Part shown: piece after piece, positions 21,413-33,516 of the stretch
Numbering within the stretch: position 1 is the stretch's first letter
Layout: each line of letters starts with the position of its first letter
Assembly: GCA_003254905.1 (NCBI GenBank)
Contig: QANU01028237.1
Span: forward strand, 1 to 64,000
Direction: 5' to 3'
Length of the DNA stretch: 64,000 nt
Source of the DNA: Nissolia schottii
Lineage: Eukaryota; Streptophyta; Magnoliopsida; Fabales; Fabaceae
Notes under the pieces: generated by a model
The model's input: only the letters and a program-made list of their open reading frames with translations
Told to the model about the DNA's origin: nothing
Databases searched by the model: none
Made by a program: the position numbers and the translations under genes

Positions 21413-21728
21413 GCAGACATATCCTCGCCGCCTCCTAAGGATGTATGGTTGTTCACGCGTTCAAGGCAACGCAACTACCGCACCTATACTCTACTGGAGA
21501 CCAGCACGTTCGCTCCTGCAAACCTACCTGGAAAGAGTTCGGAGCAGTCCCGCCGTAGACTTCGAGGGCTAGGATCTTCCCCCATGTGCCCTATTTGGAT
21601 TGAGGATGGTCCAGGTAGCAGCATCCGCGAGCCGATCCACGTCGACGGAGAAAACAGTCCTCCACCACCGAGGCCAGAGCCACAGCCGGTGCCCGTGCCA
21701 GCTACAGACCCAGAGCCAGTTACGCCTC
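21413..21728 (+). pseudogene. LTR ORF of E 5' LTR, cut by D
   Basis: 5' copy of the LTR-encoded ORF described at 42834. The start ATG of the 3' LTR copy (46974) is ATA here. The frame then reads DVWLFTRSRQRNYRTYTLLE and on to DPEPVT, where D is inserted at 21729. The C-terminal part resumes after D at 30137 (PRRFVPREFTAVTDIS, then an acidic tail ending DSDE and a stop at about 30243); about 40 bp at the junction are missing. The protein is of unknown function, Pro-rich in the middle and acidic at the end. As both LTRs carry it, it would be transcribed from the 5' LTR as part of the long RNA leader. Confidence 0.75.
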
Positions 21729-22695
21729 TGTAACATCCCTGTTTTCCTTAGCAAAGATTTCGCATAATAAACTCGTGAACGAACTCCATCAGAGGTTGGA
21801 AGCGTGAGCTGTAGGTGTCTGCCAAGCACTGGATGTGCGGGACTATGCGGCTCAGGTGGATAAGTGCGGAGTTAGGGAGAATCTGGAAGGCATAAAAGGA
21901 GTATAGAGTACCAAGGAGCTTAGGAATAAAAGAGGATGCCCAGGAACGCTAGCCACGCTGGAGACGTCAGGAAGGTATAAGCCTAAGTACCTAGGACTTG
22001 AGTGTTTGTAGAAATTATTCTGTTTGGTATTTCCAAATTCTGCTGACACTCAAATGATTCCTTCGACCCCTAGAGATGGATGAAAAACTTAAAGTGTCGG
22101 AAAAACGGAAATCGGGTTAGTTTCGAACGATTCCGCAGACACTAGAACAGTCCCATTTAGCCCCGTCTAGCCAGTAGAATTGAGCAGAGAGTCTCAAGTC
22201 TATAGGAATCCAACTTGTACCGAGAGAAAGTCCCAAGTACCTTAGATTAGCCCCACAACCTTATTGGGAAGTTTGGGAGACAGCGAAACTGCAAGCGGAA
22301 CGGTTGTTCGCAGACGCGGGAACTTAACGATGTATTAAAGGTATCTGTGAAAAATACTCTTTCGGAGAAAAATTCACAAAAATCGTCTAAAAATAATATT
22401 CTTGGGAAGAGAGAAATTAGAGGATCGCGACGGTATAAGCAAAATATTTTTCGGACGACCGTGCGCGACACCAGAACTGCGAACGATCAAAAACGAGCAA
22501 AACGGGACCGAAGTGGGACCCAATCTGATTTAGCACGTAAGGAGGCAGATTTTTCAAGAAAAATAATTAAATATTCATTGATTTGACTTGATGATTATCC
22601 AAACTAATTAAATAATTAGAAAATGAAATTAAAAAGGACATTTTGGTAATTTTTGCCAAGGGTAAAATGGTAAAATGGGCATTCTGCCCTTGGGC

Positions 22696-22703
22696 TATAA
22701 ATA
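22696..22703 (+). promoter_or_regulatory. TATA box of D 5' LTR
   Basis: GGGCTATAAATACCCC, a good plant TATA box, 967 bp into the LTR. The 3' LTR copy is at 28324-28331. The transcribed part of the LTR downstream is thus over 2 kb long. Confidence 0.8.
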
Positions 22704-23335
22704 CCCCTCCCCAAAACCGAAATTTACATGAAAAATTGGAATCCTTGCCAGAACTCTGTCCGTTTACCCAATCGACTGCTGTTCGGTCAAACCAGAGACC
22801 TAGACACCGACTGCCTTAAACCCAGTTCACTTTCCTCCAGGAACCCCCTAACCCTAGACCACGAAAAACCCTCTAAAACCCAAAGGAAAGCTGCAGGAAA
22901 TTCGGCCAGGAGGAGCTAGGAGGCGTCCAAGCAAGCTAGGAGCAAGTAGGAACCGTCAGAACCGAGGTAACGGTGGGTAAACCTGACATAACCACTGTCT
23001 ATGTGGCTTAAGATGTTTGATGATATTATTGTGCTATGTATGCTAGGATAGGTTACGTTCTTGCTAGGGTTGTTTTCCTTGATGAATGGTTATGGAGGTT
23101 ATGTGAATATGTTCTCTAAGTGCTAGAGATGCTATATGTTACATGAACATAGGTTAGGAAAGCACGAGCTTGTGGTTTGATTTGTTATCGAAATGATTTT
23201 GGAAAATTTGATGTATGTTTATGGTTGTTAGAAATGAATAAGGACTGCTGGAAAAAAATGCTTTGAGGCTTGATGGTTAGAGACCTTAGAGAACATGGAA
23301 AATTGCAAGAGTTAGGGGCTGAAATTCGTCAGGAC

Positions 23336-23404
23336 CCGCTGAGCGGCTAGGGCTTTCGCTGAGCGGTCTTCAGCGCTGAGCGATATACCCTATGCGCTGA
23401 GCGC
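23336..23404. repeat. CCGCTGAGCGG array (4 sites) in D 5' LTR
   Basis: Sites start at 23336, 23356, 23373 and 23394, the last two as GCGCTGAGCGA and GCGCTGAGCGC. The 3' LTR has the same array at about 28967-29035, with one site weakened to GCGCTGAGTGC. It occupies the LTR position held by the CATTCGAATG array in E. Confidence 0.9.
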
Positions 23405-23687
23405 CCTGAACGAAGACAGATTTCCTCTTTTCGAAACTTGTTATTTTCTGAACATAAAACTTTGCTTAAAACATAATTTTTATACTGCTTGCAATTATCC
23501 ATGGATCTACTGATTTTACTAATTATGTTAAATATCATGAATTAAGAATTTATGTTCAAGGCTCTCTAAGGTAAGACAAAGGTTATGAACTAAGGCTTTA
23601 TGTTTAATGCATATGAACTGTAATTGGAATGGACTGGAATGATGAATGTTATGTGATTATGTGTCATGGAAAATGGTTTTACAAAAG

Positions 23688-23760
23688 GAAAAGGAAAAGA
23701 AAGGAAAGGAAAGGAAAAAGAAAAGAAAGGAAAGGAAAAGGAAAGGTATCGGCCATGACG
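23688..23760. repeat. AAGG-type purine tract in D 5' LTR
   Basis: Repeated AAAGG/AAAAGG units on the plus strand. In the 3' LTR the tract is truncated at about 29355 by a deletion of roughly 0.37 kb that joins it to GAAGCTTATTATG. The missing segment explains why the 3' LTR is shorter. Confidence 0.8.
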
Positions 23761-24864
23761 TCACTAAGTCCCGAAAAGGAAAAGGAAAGGAAAAAGGAAT
23801 CTTTTCCTAGCTGTGCTACTAGCCGGCAGGAAAGGCAAGCTGAACCCTGGGCATGCCTTGTCCCTAGCATAAGGATGGGGTAGGGTCCCCTCGCCATCCC
23901 TAGCATGAGGATGGACTCTCTTATCGTGAGCTACTGAGGTTAAGCGCTGCCAGTCCTCATGGTACTGAGACGCTAACGAAGCCTGTCGCGGTAGGCCACC
24001 GTTACGGGGGGTTGAGCTTGAAGTATGTGCTCTAAGTGATATAACTGTACATAAGTGGAGGTGCGAAGAAGCTTATAATTAAAATGGGCACGGTTATAAG
24101 TGGACGCGCACTGAAGCTTATTATGTGATTATGTGAAATATGTGGTGATGTGTGACTTAGGAAGTAAGATAGAGAACAGACGACTTAGTAATGAAGAATA
24201 GGTTCCCCAGTCACCTAGTAAATTAGATAAAGCTGCTCATGCTTAGTATGGATTTTAATAAAAGGTAGGGACATAGTATAACTGTGACACTTAGAGACCC
24301 CCTGAGCGGCGGAATCATAATTGAGTGTAATACAAGTAGCAAGACCAGAGGTACCCCACTGAGAACCCAGTGTTCTCATCCCCCACTCCTTTATGGTTCC
24401 AGGTGAGCACGACGAGGATAGAGAAGACGTCATCGCGGGGCAGGCAACACGAGGAACGAGGAGAGGAGCTACAGGAGATAGAACCCTCCCAAGGGAGGAC
24501 AGCTGAAGATCAGACGATTTGCTAGTAGATGATATATGTGTATTTGTACTTTTATGTGATATTCGTGCTTACTACTTATAATACTATTTATATATTGCTT
24601 ATGAATGTATGAAGGACCGTTGTTTGTTATCTTGGCGGGTACTAATGATATCTTTATTTATCGTTAAACATGCTATGTTTCCGCTCGCAATGCATGCTCT
24701 AACGCGATAAGGCTCCTAAAGAAAGTTAAATTTGGTCCATATTTTGGGTAGCAATATTTTTAAAAATATAAATGGGACTAAGTATTATCCCCACCAAAGC
24801 AGATAACAACCTGGCAAGCAAGTTTGCGACTTAAGCGTAAGCTAGCAAGCTAGGGTGTTACATT

Positions 24865-24876
24865 TGGTATCAGAGC
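24865..24876 (+). promoter_or_regulatory. PBS of D (initiator tRNA-Met)
   Basis: TGGTATCAGAGC, two bases after the 5' LTR end, complementary to the 3' end of plant initiator tRNA-Met. It is followed by the leader segment GGAGCCTGAGGACTGAGC shared with E and F. Confidence 0.92.
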
Positions 24877-27345
24877 AGTTTAGTCCTTTGGAGCCTGAGG
24901 ACTGAGCTTATCTATGCTTATGAGCATCTTCCTTTGTTAATTCCCCGATGTATAAGTATAGTATACACCTTTATGTATAAGGCCCAAGTGCATAAATCAG
25001 GGTTCGCAGGTACCAGAACACTGATTTATCATTGTTCCTTGTGCATGTTCAGAATAAATCGCCATGCACTCAGTCTTGTCTTTCAAGGCAAGGAGTAGTG
25101 TGGCATGATGCGCTCCATCGCTTTGCTTTCCTGCAACTGTTGCATTTTCCAGGAACATGCTAACTCTGTGTCTTGTTAAGTGTATTCAAGGCTAGATAGC
25201 GAGTGCGGAGTGGACTCTGTTATCCGTTATTCCCGAGAAACTTAGCATTCTGCTAAGTGCCTCTCTGCAATTTAATTCTCAGTAATGAAAAGGAAAGGAA
25301 ACTCCTAATCAAGGACCATCCTTGTTCCTCCTTGATTAACATTCCCTCCCTACGACATGTGTTTCCACCCCATAAGAATTCTTTGGGAAGGACCCCAAAT
25401 TTCTTTGCCTCCTTGAATTCGTTCCTTCTACCTCTATGAATTTCGGGGAAGGATCCCTAGGTCAAGATCGAACGTTCTACTCTCGGAAAGAGAGAAAAGA
25501 AAGACACCTAGAGACAAAACCTTCCCTCCGTCTTACTGTGTGTTATGGAAGTCATGCAGTCGTAGTAGGTGGACAAGCCCAATTGGGTTCGTCAGGAGAA
25601 GTTTACAAGTTCTCCTATTATGCTCAAGATCTGCTGCCCACCCTTGGAAGTTGGAGGAAGAATTAGTGGAAGTGAAACCACCGTTTTTGGAAACTAAGAG
25701 AGGGCTGGACCACTGAGGTTGGTGTGTAGATGAGTAATCAAAAGAAAATATAAAGGAAGTGGAAGCTAGAAGAATGAGGGAAAACATAAGTAATGAGGAA
25801 GTCGGTGGAACTTGGGCAAAGGGTAAAACATGAAGGAAAGAAAAGCGGGGTAGCAGTTCTCCCCGAGTAAAAGCAACCCTACATCCACGGTGAACGGGTA
25901 TTTAAACGGATCTCGTGCCTAGAGGAACCTAGCATGCAAAGAAGGAGAACGAAGAGTTGACTAGAACAACCACCAAGGGATTAATGAAGGTTGTTCATCT
26001 TTTTGTTCATCACCATGTTATTGGACAGGCTTACAGTCAGGGGATACGGAACAGATGAACAAGTAGTGTATGAAGTACAACGAAGGTGTTAAGGAAATTG
26101 AGTGTGTATGAAAATTCCGGAAGATCATATCTTGGAGGATCAAAGATGTAACAGGAGTATAAGGGAATACGAGTAGGTCCCTGTAAGTGAGTACAAGCTC
26201 GAATTGACCAAAGTTACACTGAACAGCCGTCACCTTAATACATATTGGGGGAAAACATAAGACCCCCAATGAGCTAAAACATGGGCATTAATACAAGGGA
26301 ACCGAGCTGGTGGAGTCCACCTTACGAAGTTTGAGAAGTTAGGTGTATGTGATAAAGTTTAGACAAAAAAGGGAGCACCTGTAAAGACTTAAGTTGGAAT
26401 TGCAGAAGTTAAGATGGCAAGGGATTGTTATGGGAAACTAAAAGAAACAGAAGGTGGTTGTCGCGGAGACTATCCCAAGGTTTAAAAAGGGAGCAATCCC
26501 TTCGAATGTAATCTCCGCCACAATTAAAGACCAAATACAAACCTGGAACCTGCTCTAGCTAAAGAACGAATCACAGAATTGTATTGGAAGGGATACACCT
26601 GAATCATGGAGCCAAGAGCAATAGCAAAAGGTGTTAGAACAACTAGTGGAGAAAACGGAGAGCTGGGTAAAGTATAAATTACCAAACTTTGGATAAGTCG
26701 GATGGGTATACTAAGGCTCATATGAAAAGAGTCTCTGAGGGCTTAAGTGTACCGCAGATATCGGAGAGGCCGAATCAGTATTGGAGTGTCGTGGGAGATG
26801 ACAGCGGTTAAAGGCGACAGGAGGTTCGAGTGAACGGGACAATTCTGGTAACTAAGATAAAGCATAAGTTAGTCATACCAAAGAAAAGGGAGGACAATCC
26901 TTCCAACTTTAATTTCCATAATAACCTGGAGTAGACATGAGACGAAAAGACCCAACGCAAGTCTGGACTCAGTTACGCTAAAGGATAATGACCGATACCC
27001 CACCATAGGAGAAAAGTGACCCGCGTAACCCTACCAAGACAGAATAAGAAATGTTTGGATATATCTTGGGTATGACGAAAAGCTTGGTAAACCCAGACAA
27101 TGAGACATTTACCCAAGAACTCGCAAACTAAGGAACCACCGTAAGATCAGGATGGAAGGGATGAGAAGAAGGAAGTCCAAAGAGTGAATTCAGGGGTAAG
27201 GAGGAATTATACCCTCATGATCAGGAGACCCGGATGCAACTCGATTACCAAGCACGCAACCATCCATCCCTAAGCAAAAGAGACAATAGGGTCATGACAA
27301 GCATCTGGAAATTTCGAGGGCAAAATTTTTCTAAGGGGGGTGGAA
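24877..27345 (+). mobile_element. Internal region of D, no coding sequence
   Basis: About 2.5 kb, mostly purine-rich. I find no Gag, protease, RT or integrase motifs in any frame; the longest frames are under 100 codons and unlike known proteins. It ends with TTTCGAGGGCAAAATTTTTC and the PPT AAGGGGGGTGGAA, the same 3' end structure as H. Confidence 0.8.
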
Positions 27346-30131
27346 TGTAACATCCCAGTTTTCCTTAGCAAAGATTTCGCATAATAAACTCGTGAACGAA
27401 CTCCATCAGAGGTTGGAAGCGTAAGCTATAGGTGTCCGCCAAGCACTGGATGTGCGGGACTATGCGGCTCAGGTGGATAAGTGCGGAGTTACGGAGAATC
27501 TGGAAGGCATAAAAGGAGTATAGAGTACCAAGGAGCTTAGGAATAAAAGAGGATGCCCAGGAACGCTAGCCACGCTGGAGACGTCAGGAAGGTATAAGCC
27601 TGAGTACCTAGGACTTAAGTGTCTGTAGAAATTATTCTGTTTGGTATTTCCAAATTCTGCTGACACTCAAACGATTCCTCTTGACCCCTAGAGATGGATG
27701 GAAAACTTAAAGTGTCGGAAAAACGGAAATCGGGTCAATTTCGGACGATTCCGCAGACACTAGAATAGTCATGTTTAGCTTCATCTAGCCAGTAGAATTG
27801 AGCGGAGAGTCTCAAGTCTCTGAGAATCCAACTTGTACCGGGAGAAAGTCCCAAGTACCTTAGATTAGCCCCACAACCTTATTGGGAAGTTTGGGAGACA
27901 GCGAAACCGCAAGCGGAACGGTTGTCTGCAGACGCGGGAACTTAACGATGTATTAAAGGTATCTGTGAAAAATACTCCTCTGGAGAAAAATTCACAAACA
28001 CCTTCTAAAAATAATATTCTTGGGAAGAGAGAAATTAGAGGATTGCGACGGTATAAGCAGAATACTTTTCGGACGACTGTGCGCGACGCACCAGAATTGC
28101 GAACGATAAAAAACAAGCGAAATGGGACCGAGGTGGGACCCAATCTCATTTAGCACGTGGGGAGGCAGATTTTTCAAGAAAAATAATTAAATATTCATTG
28201 ATTTGACTTGATTTGACTTGATGATTATCCAAACTAATTAAATAATTAGAAAATGAAATTAAAAAGGCATTTTGGTAATTTTTGCCAAGGGTAAAATGGT
28301 AAAATGGCATTCAGCCCTTGGGCTATAAATACCCCTCCCCAAAACCAAAATTGACATGAAAAATTGGAATCCTTGCCAGAACTCTGTCCGTTTGCCCAAT
28401 CGACTGCTGTTCGGTCAAATTGGAGAACTAGACACCGCCTGCCTTAAACCTAGTTCACTTTCCTCCAGTAACCCCCTAACCCTAGACCACGAAAATCCCT
28501 CTAAAAACCAAAGGAAAGCTGTAGGAAATTCGGCCAGGAGGAGCTAGGAGGCGTCCAAGCAAGCTAGGAGCAAGCAGGAACCGTCAGAACTGGGGTAACG
28601 GTGGGTAAACCTGACATAACCACTGTCTATGTGGCTTAAGATGTTTAATGATATTCTTGTGCTATGTATGCTAGGATAGGTTAGGTTCTTTCTAGGGTTG
28701 TTTTCCTTGATGAATGGTTATGGAGGTTATGTGAATATGTGTTCTAAGTGCTAGAGATGTTATATGTTACATGAACATAGGTTAGGAAAGCATGAGCTTG
28801 TGGTTTGATTTGTTATGGAAATGATTTTGGAAAATTTGATGTATGTTTATGGTTGTTAGAAGTGAATAAGGATTGCTGGAAAAAAATGCTTTGAGGCTTG
28901 ATGGTTAGAGACCTTATAGAACATGGAAAATTGCAAGAATTAGGGGCTGAAATTCGTCAGGACCCGCTGAGCGGCCAGGGCTTTCGCTGAGCGGTCTTCA
29001 GCGCTGAGCGATATACCCTATGCGCTGAGTGCCCTGAACGAAGACAGATTTCCTCTTTTCGAAACTTGTTATTTTCTGAACATAAAACTTTGCTTAAAAC
29101 ATAATTTTTATACTACTTGCAATTATCCATGGATCTACTGATTTTACTAAGTATGTTAAATATCATGAATTAAGAATTTATGTTCAAGGCTTTCTAAGGT
29201 AAGACAAAGGTTATGAACTATGGCTTTATGTTTAATGCATATGAACTGTAATTGGAATGGACTGGAATGATGAATGTTATGTGATTATGTGTCATGGAAA
29301 ATGGTTTTACAAAAGGAAAAGGAAAAGAAAGGAAAGGAAAGGAAAAAGAAAAGAAGCTTATTATGTGATTATGTGATTATGTGAAATATGTGGTGATGTG
29401 TGACTTAGGAAGTAAGATAGAGAACAGACGACTTAGTAATGAAGAATAGGTTCCCCAGTCACCTAGTAAATTAGATAAAGCTGCTCAGGCTTAGTATGGA
29501 TTTTAATAAAAGGTAGGGACATAGTATAACTGTGACACTTAGAGACCCCCTGAGTGGCGGAATCATAATTGAGTGTAATACAAGTAGCAAGACCAGAGGT
29601 ACCCCACTGAGAACCCAGTGTTCTCATCCCCCACTCCTTTATGGTTCCAGGTGAGCACGACGAGGATAGAGAAGACGTCATTGCGGGGCAGGCAACACGA
29701 GGAACGAGGAGAGGAGCTACAAGAGATAGAACCCTCCCAAGGGAGGACAGCTGAAGATCAGACGATTTGCTAGTAGATGATATATGTGTATTTGTACTTT
29801 TATGTGATATTCGTGCTTACTACTTATAATACTATTTATATATTGCTTATGAATGTATGAAGGACCGTTGTTTGTTATCTTGGCGGGTACTAATGATATC
29901 TTTATTTATCGTTAAACATGCTATGTTTTCGCTCGGAATGCATGCTCTAACGCGATAAGGCTCCTAATTTACTCTATGAGAGGTATAAAGAAAGTTAAAT
30001 TTGGTCCATATTTTGGGTAGCAATATTTTTAAAAATATAAATGGGACTAAGTATTATCCCCACCAAAGCAGATAACAACCTAGCAAGCAAGTTTGCGACT
30101 TCAGAGTAAGCTAGCGAGCTAGGGTGTTACA
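27346..30131 (+). mobile_element. 3' LTR of D
   Basis: 2786 bp, starts TGTAACATCCCAG and ends GCTAGGGTGTTACA. Aligns with the 5' LTR apart from the ~0.37-kb deletion near 29355, small duplications (a repeated GATTTGACTT at 28200, GATTATGT near 29365) and scattered substitutions. Confidence 0.92.
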
Positions 30132-30725
30132 TCCTCCCAAGGCGACCTCGCAGATTTGTACCCCGAGAGTTCACTGCAGTGACGGATATCTCCAGCGATG
30201 ACGAGGTGCATCCCGGGGAGCGAGAGGAGGACTCAGATGAGTAGTTGTGACAGGACCCCGCTAGAGTTGCAGTCGTAGCAGTGCCGTACACGCAATGAGT
30301 AGTACTCATCCGTGTGCGTAGGCTTTCGTTCACCGGTAGTATTGTATATATGTATCATTGTATATAGACTGATGTTGGATATGTATGTCCATAGCAGGAC
30401 AAGATACTCCTTATGATATCGATGTATAATTATGTGTGTTTTCTTTAGGCCCGTATGTGTATTTTCTTCGGGTACTCGCCGTACGCCAGCTATGTACTCG
30501 TGTTTCCTTTATTCTCTTCTTGTTATCCTTATATGATATATGAGGCGTATGGCTCGTTATTTTCCTTAGTACGACTGGAAGAAGTTTTAAATTGGCCCGT
30601 TATTTTATAAACCCTAATTTTAAAAGCCAGATATAGAATCATAAGGGTTCACAGCACCAGAAGAGCACCACCTAGACAGAAAGCCTATGACTTAAGCATA
30701 AGCCGACTAGCTAGGGTGTTTCATT

Positions 30726-30737
30726 TGGTATCAGAGC
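30726..30737 (+). promoter_or_regulatory. PBS of E (initiator tRNA-Met)
   Basis: TGGTATCAGAGC two bases after the E 5' LTR end (TTTCA at 30723), followed by AGTTTGGTCCAATGGAGCC. It shows that the LTR to its left is the 5' LTR of a plus-strand element. Confidence 0.92.
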
Positions 30738-31870
30738 AGTTTGGTCCAATGGAGCCTGAGGACTGAGCCGCACTATGCTTTCGGGCATGAATTCGGTGCG
30801 CACTTGACGAGTCGAAATATGCTAGACCAGTGAGCATCGGGTTCTTCGAGGCTAATCACCTCAGGGTTCGCAGTTGTCAGTGGGCAGCCATGTCGCGCGG
30901 AAGAGACGACGCACAACGTTACTTATGGTTGGGGTTTTTGCAGGTTTTTTGAAGGATTGCAAGCGGCCACGGCCTATCGAAACCCTGGAAAAAGTGGTGA
31001 TTACGGCATTGATCGGGCAACCCTGTAGCCTAGGCAAGCCGGTAAGTACCAGAGGGAAAGGAAGCAAAAGGGGGAGGTGTATACGAGTTCCCAAGAGTGG
31101 AAGGGAGCCGGGAACAAGGGGGGAGGAGTGCTGGAACACTTAAGGAAGAACACTTCAGGATTCATTCGAACGCTCATTCGAATGCCAAGGAGTCTTTCGA
31201 ATACTCATTCGAATGCTAGGGATTCATTCGAATGAATGTAGAGGAGTCATTCGAATGACTGCAGCAGAGTTGCTTAGATTGCAAGGCACTTTCCATTCCT
31301 GCATTCCGTCGTACCCCGGCATTTATGCACCCCAGTCCCATTTCCCCTGTTGGGTTGGAATCCACCGAGCTTGGTGACAAACCCCCTCCACCACTCGAAT
31401 TCGTCGTGGAACAGGAAAGTCAAGACATTTGGATATCTTAGCCATTTGGGAAGTGATTTCGACCGAATCTTCGACTTTCGCTATGCCACTCATTCTGTTT
31501 TGGCCGCGAGCTGTTACGGTCGAAGTGTCTCCGAAAAACCCTTAAACGCTCTTCGCTAGGTTTCAAATCGTATGGACGTACATAGCCGTTGCAAGTTAGG
31601 GAAGATATCACCGCATGGCCTTTGTGCAGCCCCCAATAGGTCCTCTAGGACCAGCCAAGGGTTGGTCGGGAGCCACAAATCCTAAAATTACCGTTTTACC
31701 CCTGACCCCCAATTTGACCTTAAATACCCCCGTAACTTCAGGTTTCATCTGAATTTCACAAACTGAGATCTAATCTTCGTAGCCCTCCCTACATGGTACG
31801 GGCAGGTACCAATGAGGGGTACACCGCGGTTCGAAACCCCAATTTACTTAAATGGATGAAATTGCCCTTC
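30738..31870 (+). mobile_element. Internal region of E, left part
   Basis: Leader shared with F in the first ~500 bp. A possible gag-like start, ATGTCGCGCGGAAGAGACG at 30889, closes within about 20 codons, so no gag is encoded. Palindromic CATTCGAATG sites follow at 31163-31257. From about 31265 to 31870 I recognise nothing; it does not match the other elements here and could be captured sequence. Confidence 0.6.
31163..31257. repeat. CATTCGAATG sites in the E leader
   Basis: CATTCGAA-type sites at 31163, 31175, about 31195, 31205, 31224 and 31248, outside the LTR. Spacing is less regular than in the LTR arrays. Element F has the equivalent cluster at 8066-8137 (minus). Confidence 0.8.
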
Positions 31871-31875
31871 AAGCG

Positions 31876-33478
31876 TGTTGAAAGCCTTTTTGCAATAGTT
31901 TCACACTCTCGTCAATTTAATATATCCTTCTACAGCTTTCAGATTCACGATGAATCCAATTGCAGTATAGACGGGTATAATCGTATCCACAGGGATTGTG
32001 TTTAAAACCAATATCTTGGAGTTGAACTATTTTAAGCTATGGGAAGTGTATTGGTATTTTGCTAAGTAAATAAATGATAAATGAAAATAAAATAAAGAAA
32101 ACAATAATGGAATAGAGTTTAGGCAGGTAAAGAAAGATGTTGGGATCTTACTGACAATATTTCTCAATGCAGCCATGTGACTCATGAGTCTTATTGATTT
32201 TATCGGCACCAGTTCTTAACTTAACCATCTTTCTCAAGCATGTTAAGTTGTCAATGTCTTGCACAAACTCAACAAAGTACCTTGAAGTTAAAGCGGGTGT
32301 CAATGCGATTAGTTCTAGTCTCCAGTTATGGCAGTTAAGAACTAAATGAATTGATCTAGGTCAAGCTCAAATAGTTGTAACTCTCGTTCACAATATTCAA
32401 GCATAAAATCAAGCTTATTCAAAGCACTATTGTTCTTAACCTGGTTTGTAACTTAACTAGCATAACTCTCGTTCATGCAAGCAAGTCTCAAGTTAAGAAT
32501 CAAAGTACTAACAACAGCAAGCCTTAAGCATAAGATCATTCATTAAAATCATAAGACTTCATAAAATCATAAACATAAGTTACAATGGATACATTAGGAA
32601 ATAAAGCACATTAATCCCAACATAAAAGAAAGTTAGCTATCCATTGTCATGGATAGTTTACAGACTTACAGGGNTATGGATAAACTTACAAACTTATAGG
32701 TGTTTAGAACCATGAGGACTGAGAAGAGTGATGAGATGCTTCCACACTTTCACCACAATCCGACANACACCTCCACCACGGTTCGCAACCGTTGACAATT
32801 TGGAAGCACTTCTTCTTAAGGAAAACTTCTAAACCCTAACTTTCTTTCTAAACCTAACCTAAGTAATATATGGAAAGTGGAAAATGGAGTTGGAATGAGG
32901 TGAGTGTAATGGGGGGTGGATTGATTCCCTGAATGCCTCGGCCTCCCTCTATTTATAGGCAAAAGTTGGATGCCTTCGCTCAGCGGTTTTGATGGTTCTG
33001 CTGAGCGATTCTAGCCTTATCGCTGAGCGTCGGTGCCTTTTTACGCGGAGTCATAATGCTCGGCAGCTATTCAGGGCGGCGCTGACGTGGCAGTACGGCG
33101 CCAGGCTGGCTCCAGCTGGCGCAATCATTGCGCCTCGTGCAAGTTGCTTGCCGACATACATTTGCTCAGCGGTAAGGGTGTTTCCGCTGAGCGATGGTTC
33201 CGCGGACGCTGAGCGCTAAACCCTTCTCCGCGGAGCGAAGCTAGTCTTACGCGCTGAGCGGTCTGGCTCTTATTTTCCTCTTTTAAGTTCTTTTCCTCAG
33301 CTTGCCATTTTTGCTCCATTCTTTATGGGATTCTTCTTAATTAGGCTGCTTGCATCCATCTTCAAAATATTTTAGAAACCTACAAAATAAGGGGATTAAG
33401 TTAGATATTTCTTTAAAAACATAAGCGATTAAGTGCCATTTTGATAGGTTAAAAATCATGTAATTTGGACACTTAACA
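31876..33478 (-). mobile_element. 3' LTR of A
   Basis: Bounded by TGTTAAGTGTCC and GGCTTTCAACA in element sense. Single Ns at 32674 and 32766 enclose a 91-bp stretch that is a diverged homologue of the flanking LTR, probably a wrongly placed paralogous patch. Relative to the 5' LTR it lacks exactly one array unit near 33256. TATA at 32950-32957. Confidence 0.9.
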
Positions 33479-33516
33479 CTCCTCCTGACTTAAAACCTTG
33501 TTTGTCCTCAAACAAG
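33479..33516 (-). promoter_or_regulatory. PPT and adjoining hairpin of A
   Basis: Element sense: CTTGTTTGAGGACAAACAAG (33497-33516), then GTTTTAAGTCAGGAGGAG and the LTR. Same hairpin as in B and C. Confidence 0.85.

Larger units (their letters stand above)
21729..24862 (+). mobile_element. 5' LTR of D
   Basis: 3134 bp, TGTAACATCCC...CTAGGGTGTTACA. U3 block at 22422-22466, TATAAATA 22696-22703, CCACTGTCTATGTGG motif near 22990, CCGCTGAGCGG array 23336-23404. The distal part contains the polypyrimidine stretch and TTATGGTTCCAG (near 24400), but no ORF of the E/G type follows. Confidence 0.92.
21729..30131 (+). mobile_element. Element D: LTR element with no coding capacity
   Basis: 5' LTR 21729-24862, PBS 24865, internal 24863-27345, PPT 27332-27345, 3' LTR 27346-30131. 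Flanks GCCTC (21724-21728) and TCCTC (30132-30136) match at 4 of 5. Inserted within the LTR ORF of E's 5' LTR. LTR ends, PBS and modules are chromovirus-like, but the 2.5-kb interior has no gag or pol, so D is a non-autonomous (LARD-type) element. Confidence 0.9.
8263..30723 (+). mobile_element. 5' LTR of E, split by B and D
   Basis: Pieces are 8263-8268, 19146-21728 and 30137-30723. The first bases TGTAAC are separated from CATCCCAAATTCG by B. U3 block at 19412-19453, TATAAATA at 19647-19654, palindrome array 20062-20288, LTR ORF from about 21413, end CTAGGGTGTTTCA at 30723. It aligns along its whole length with 44717-47890, except for about 40 bp missing at the D junction. Confidence 0.85.

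Noticed and set aside
25257..25787. Several 60-85 codon ORFs in the interior of D
   Set aside because: Short, overlapping, on both strands, without motifs; no link to gag or pol could be seen.
30726..30737. TGGTATCAGAGC as part of a tRNA gene
   Set aside because: Only the 12-15 nt complementary to the tRNA 3' end are present, directly after an LTR end, so it is a primer binding site.
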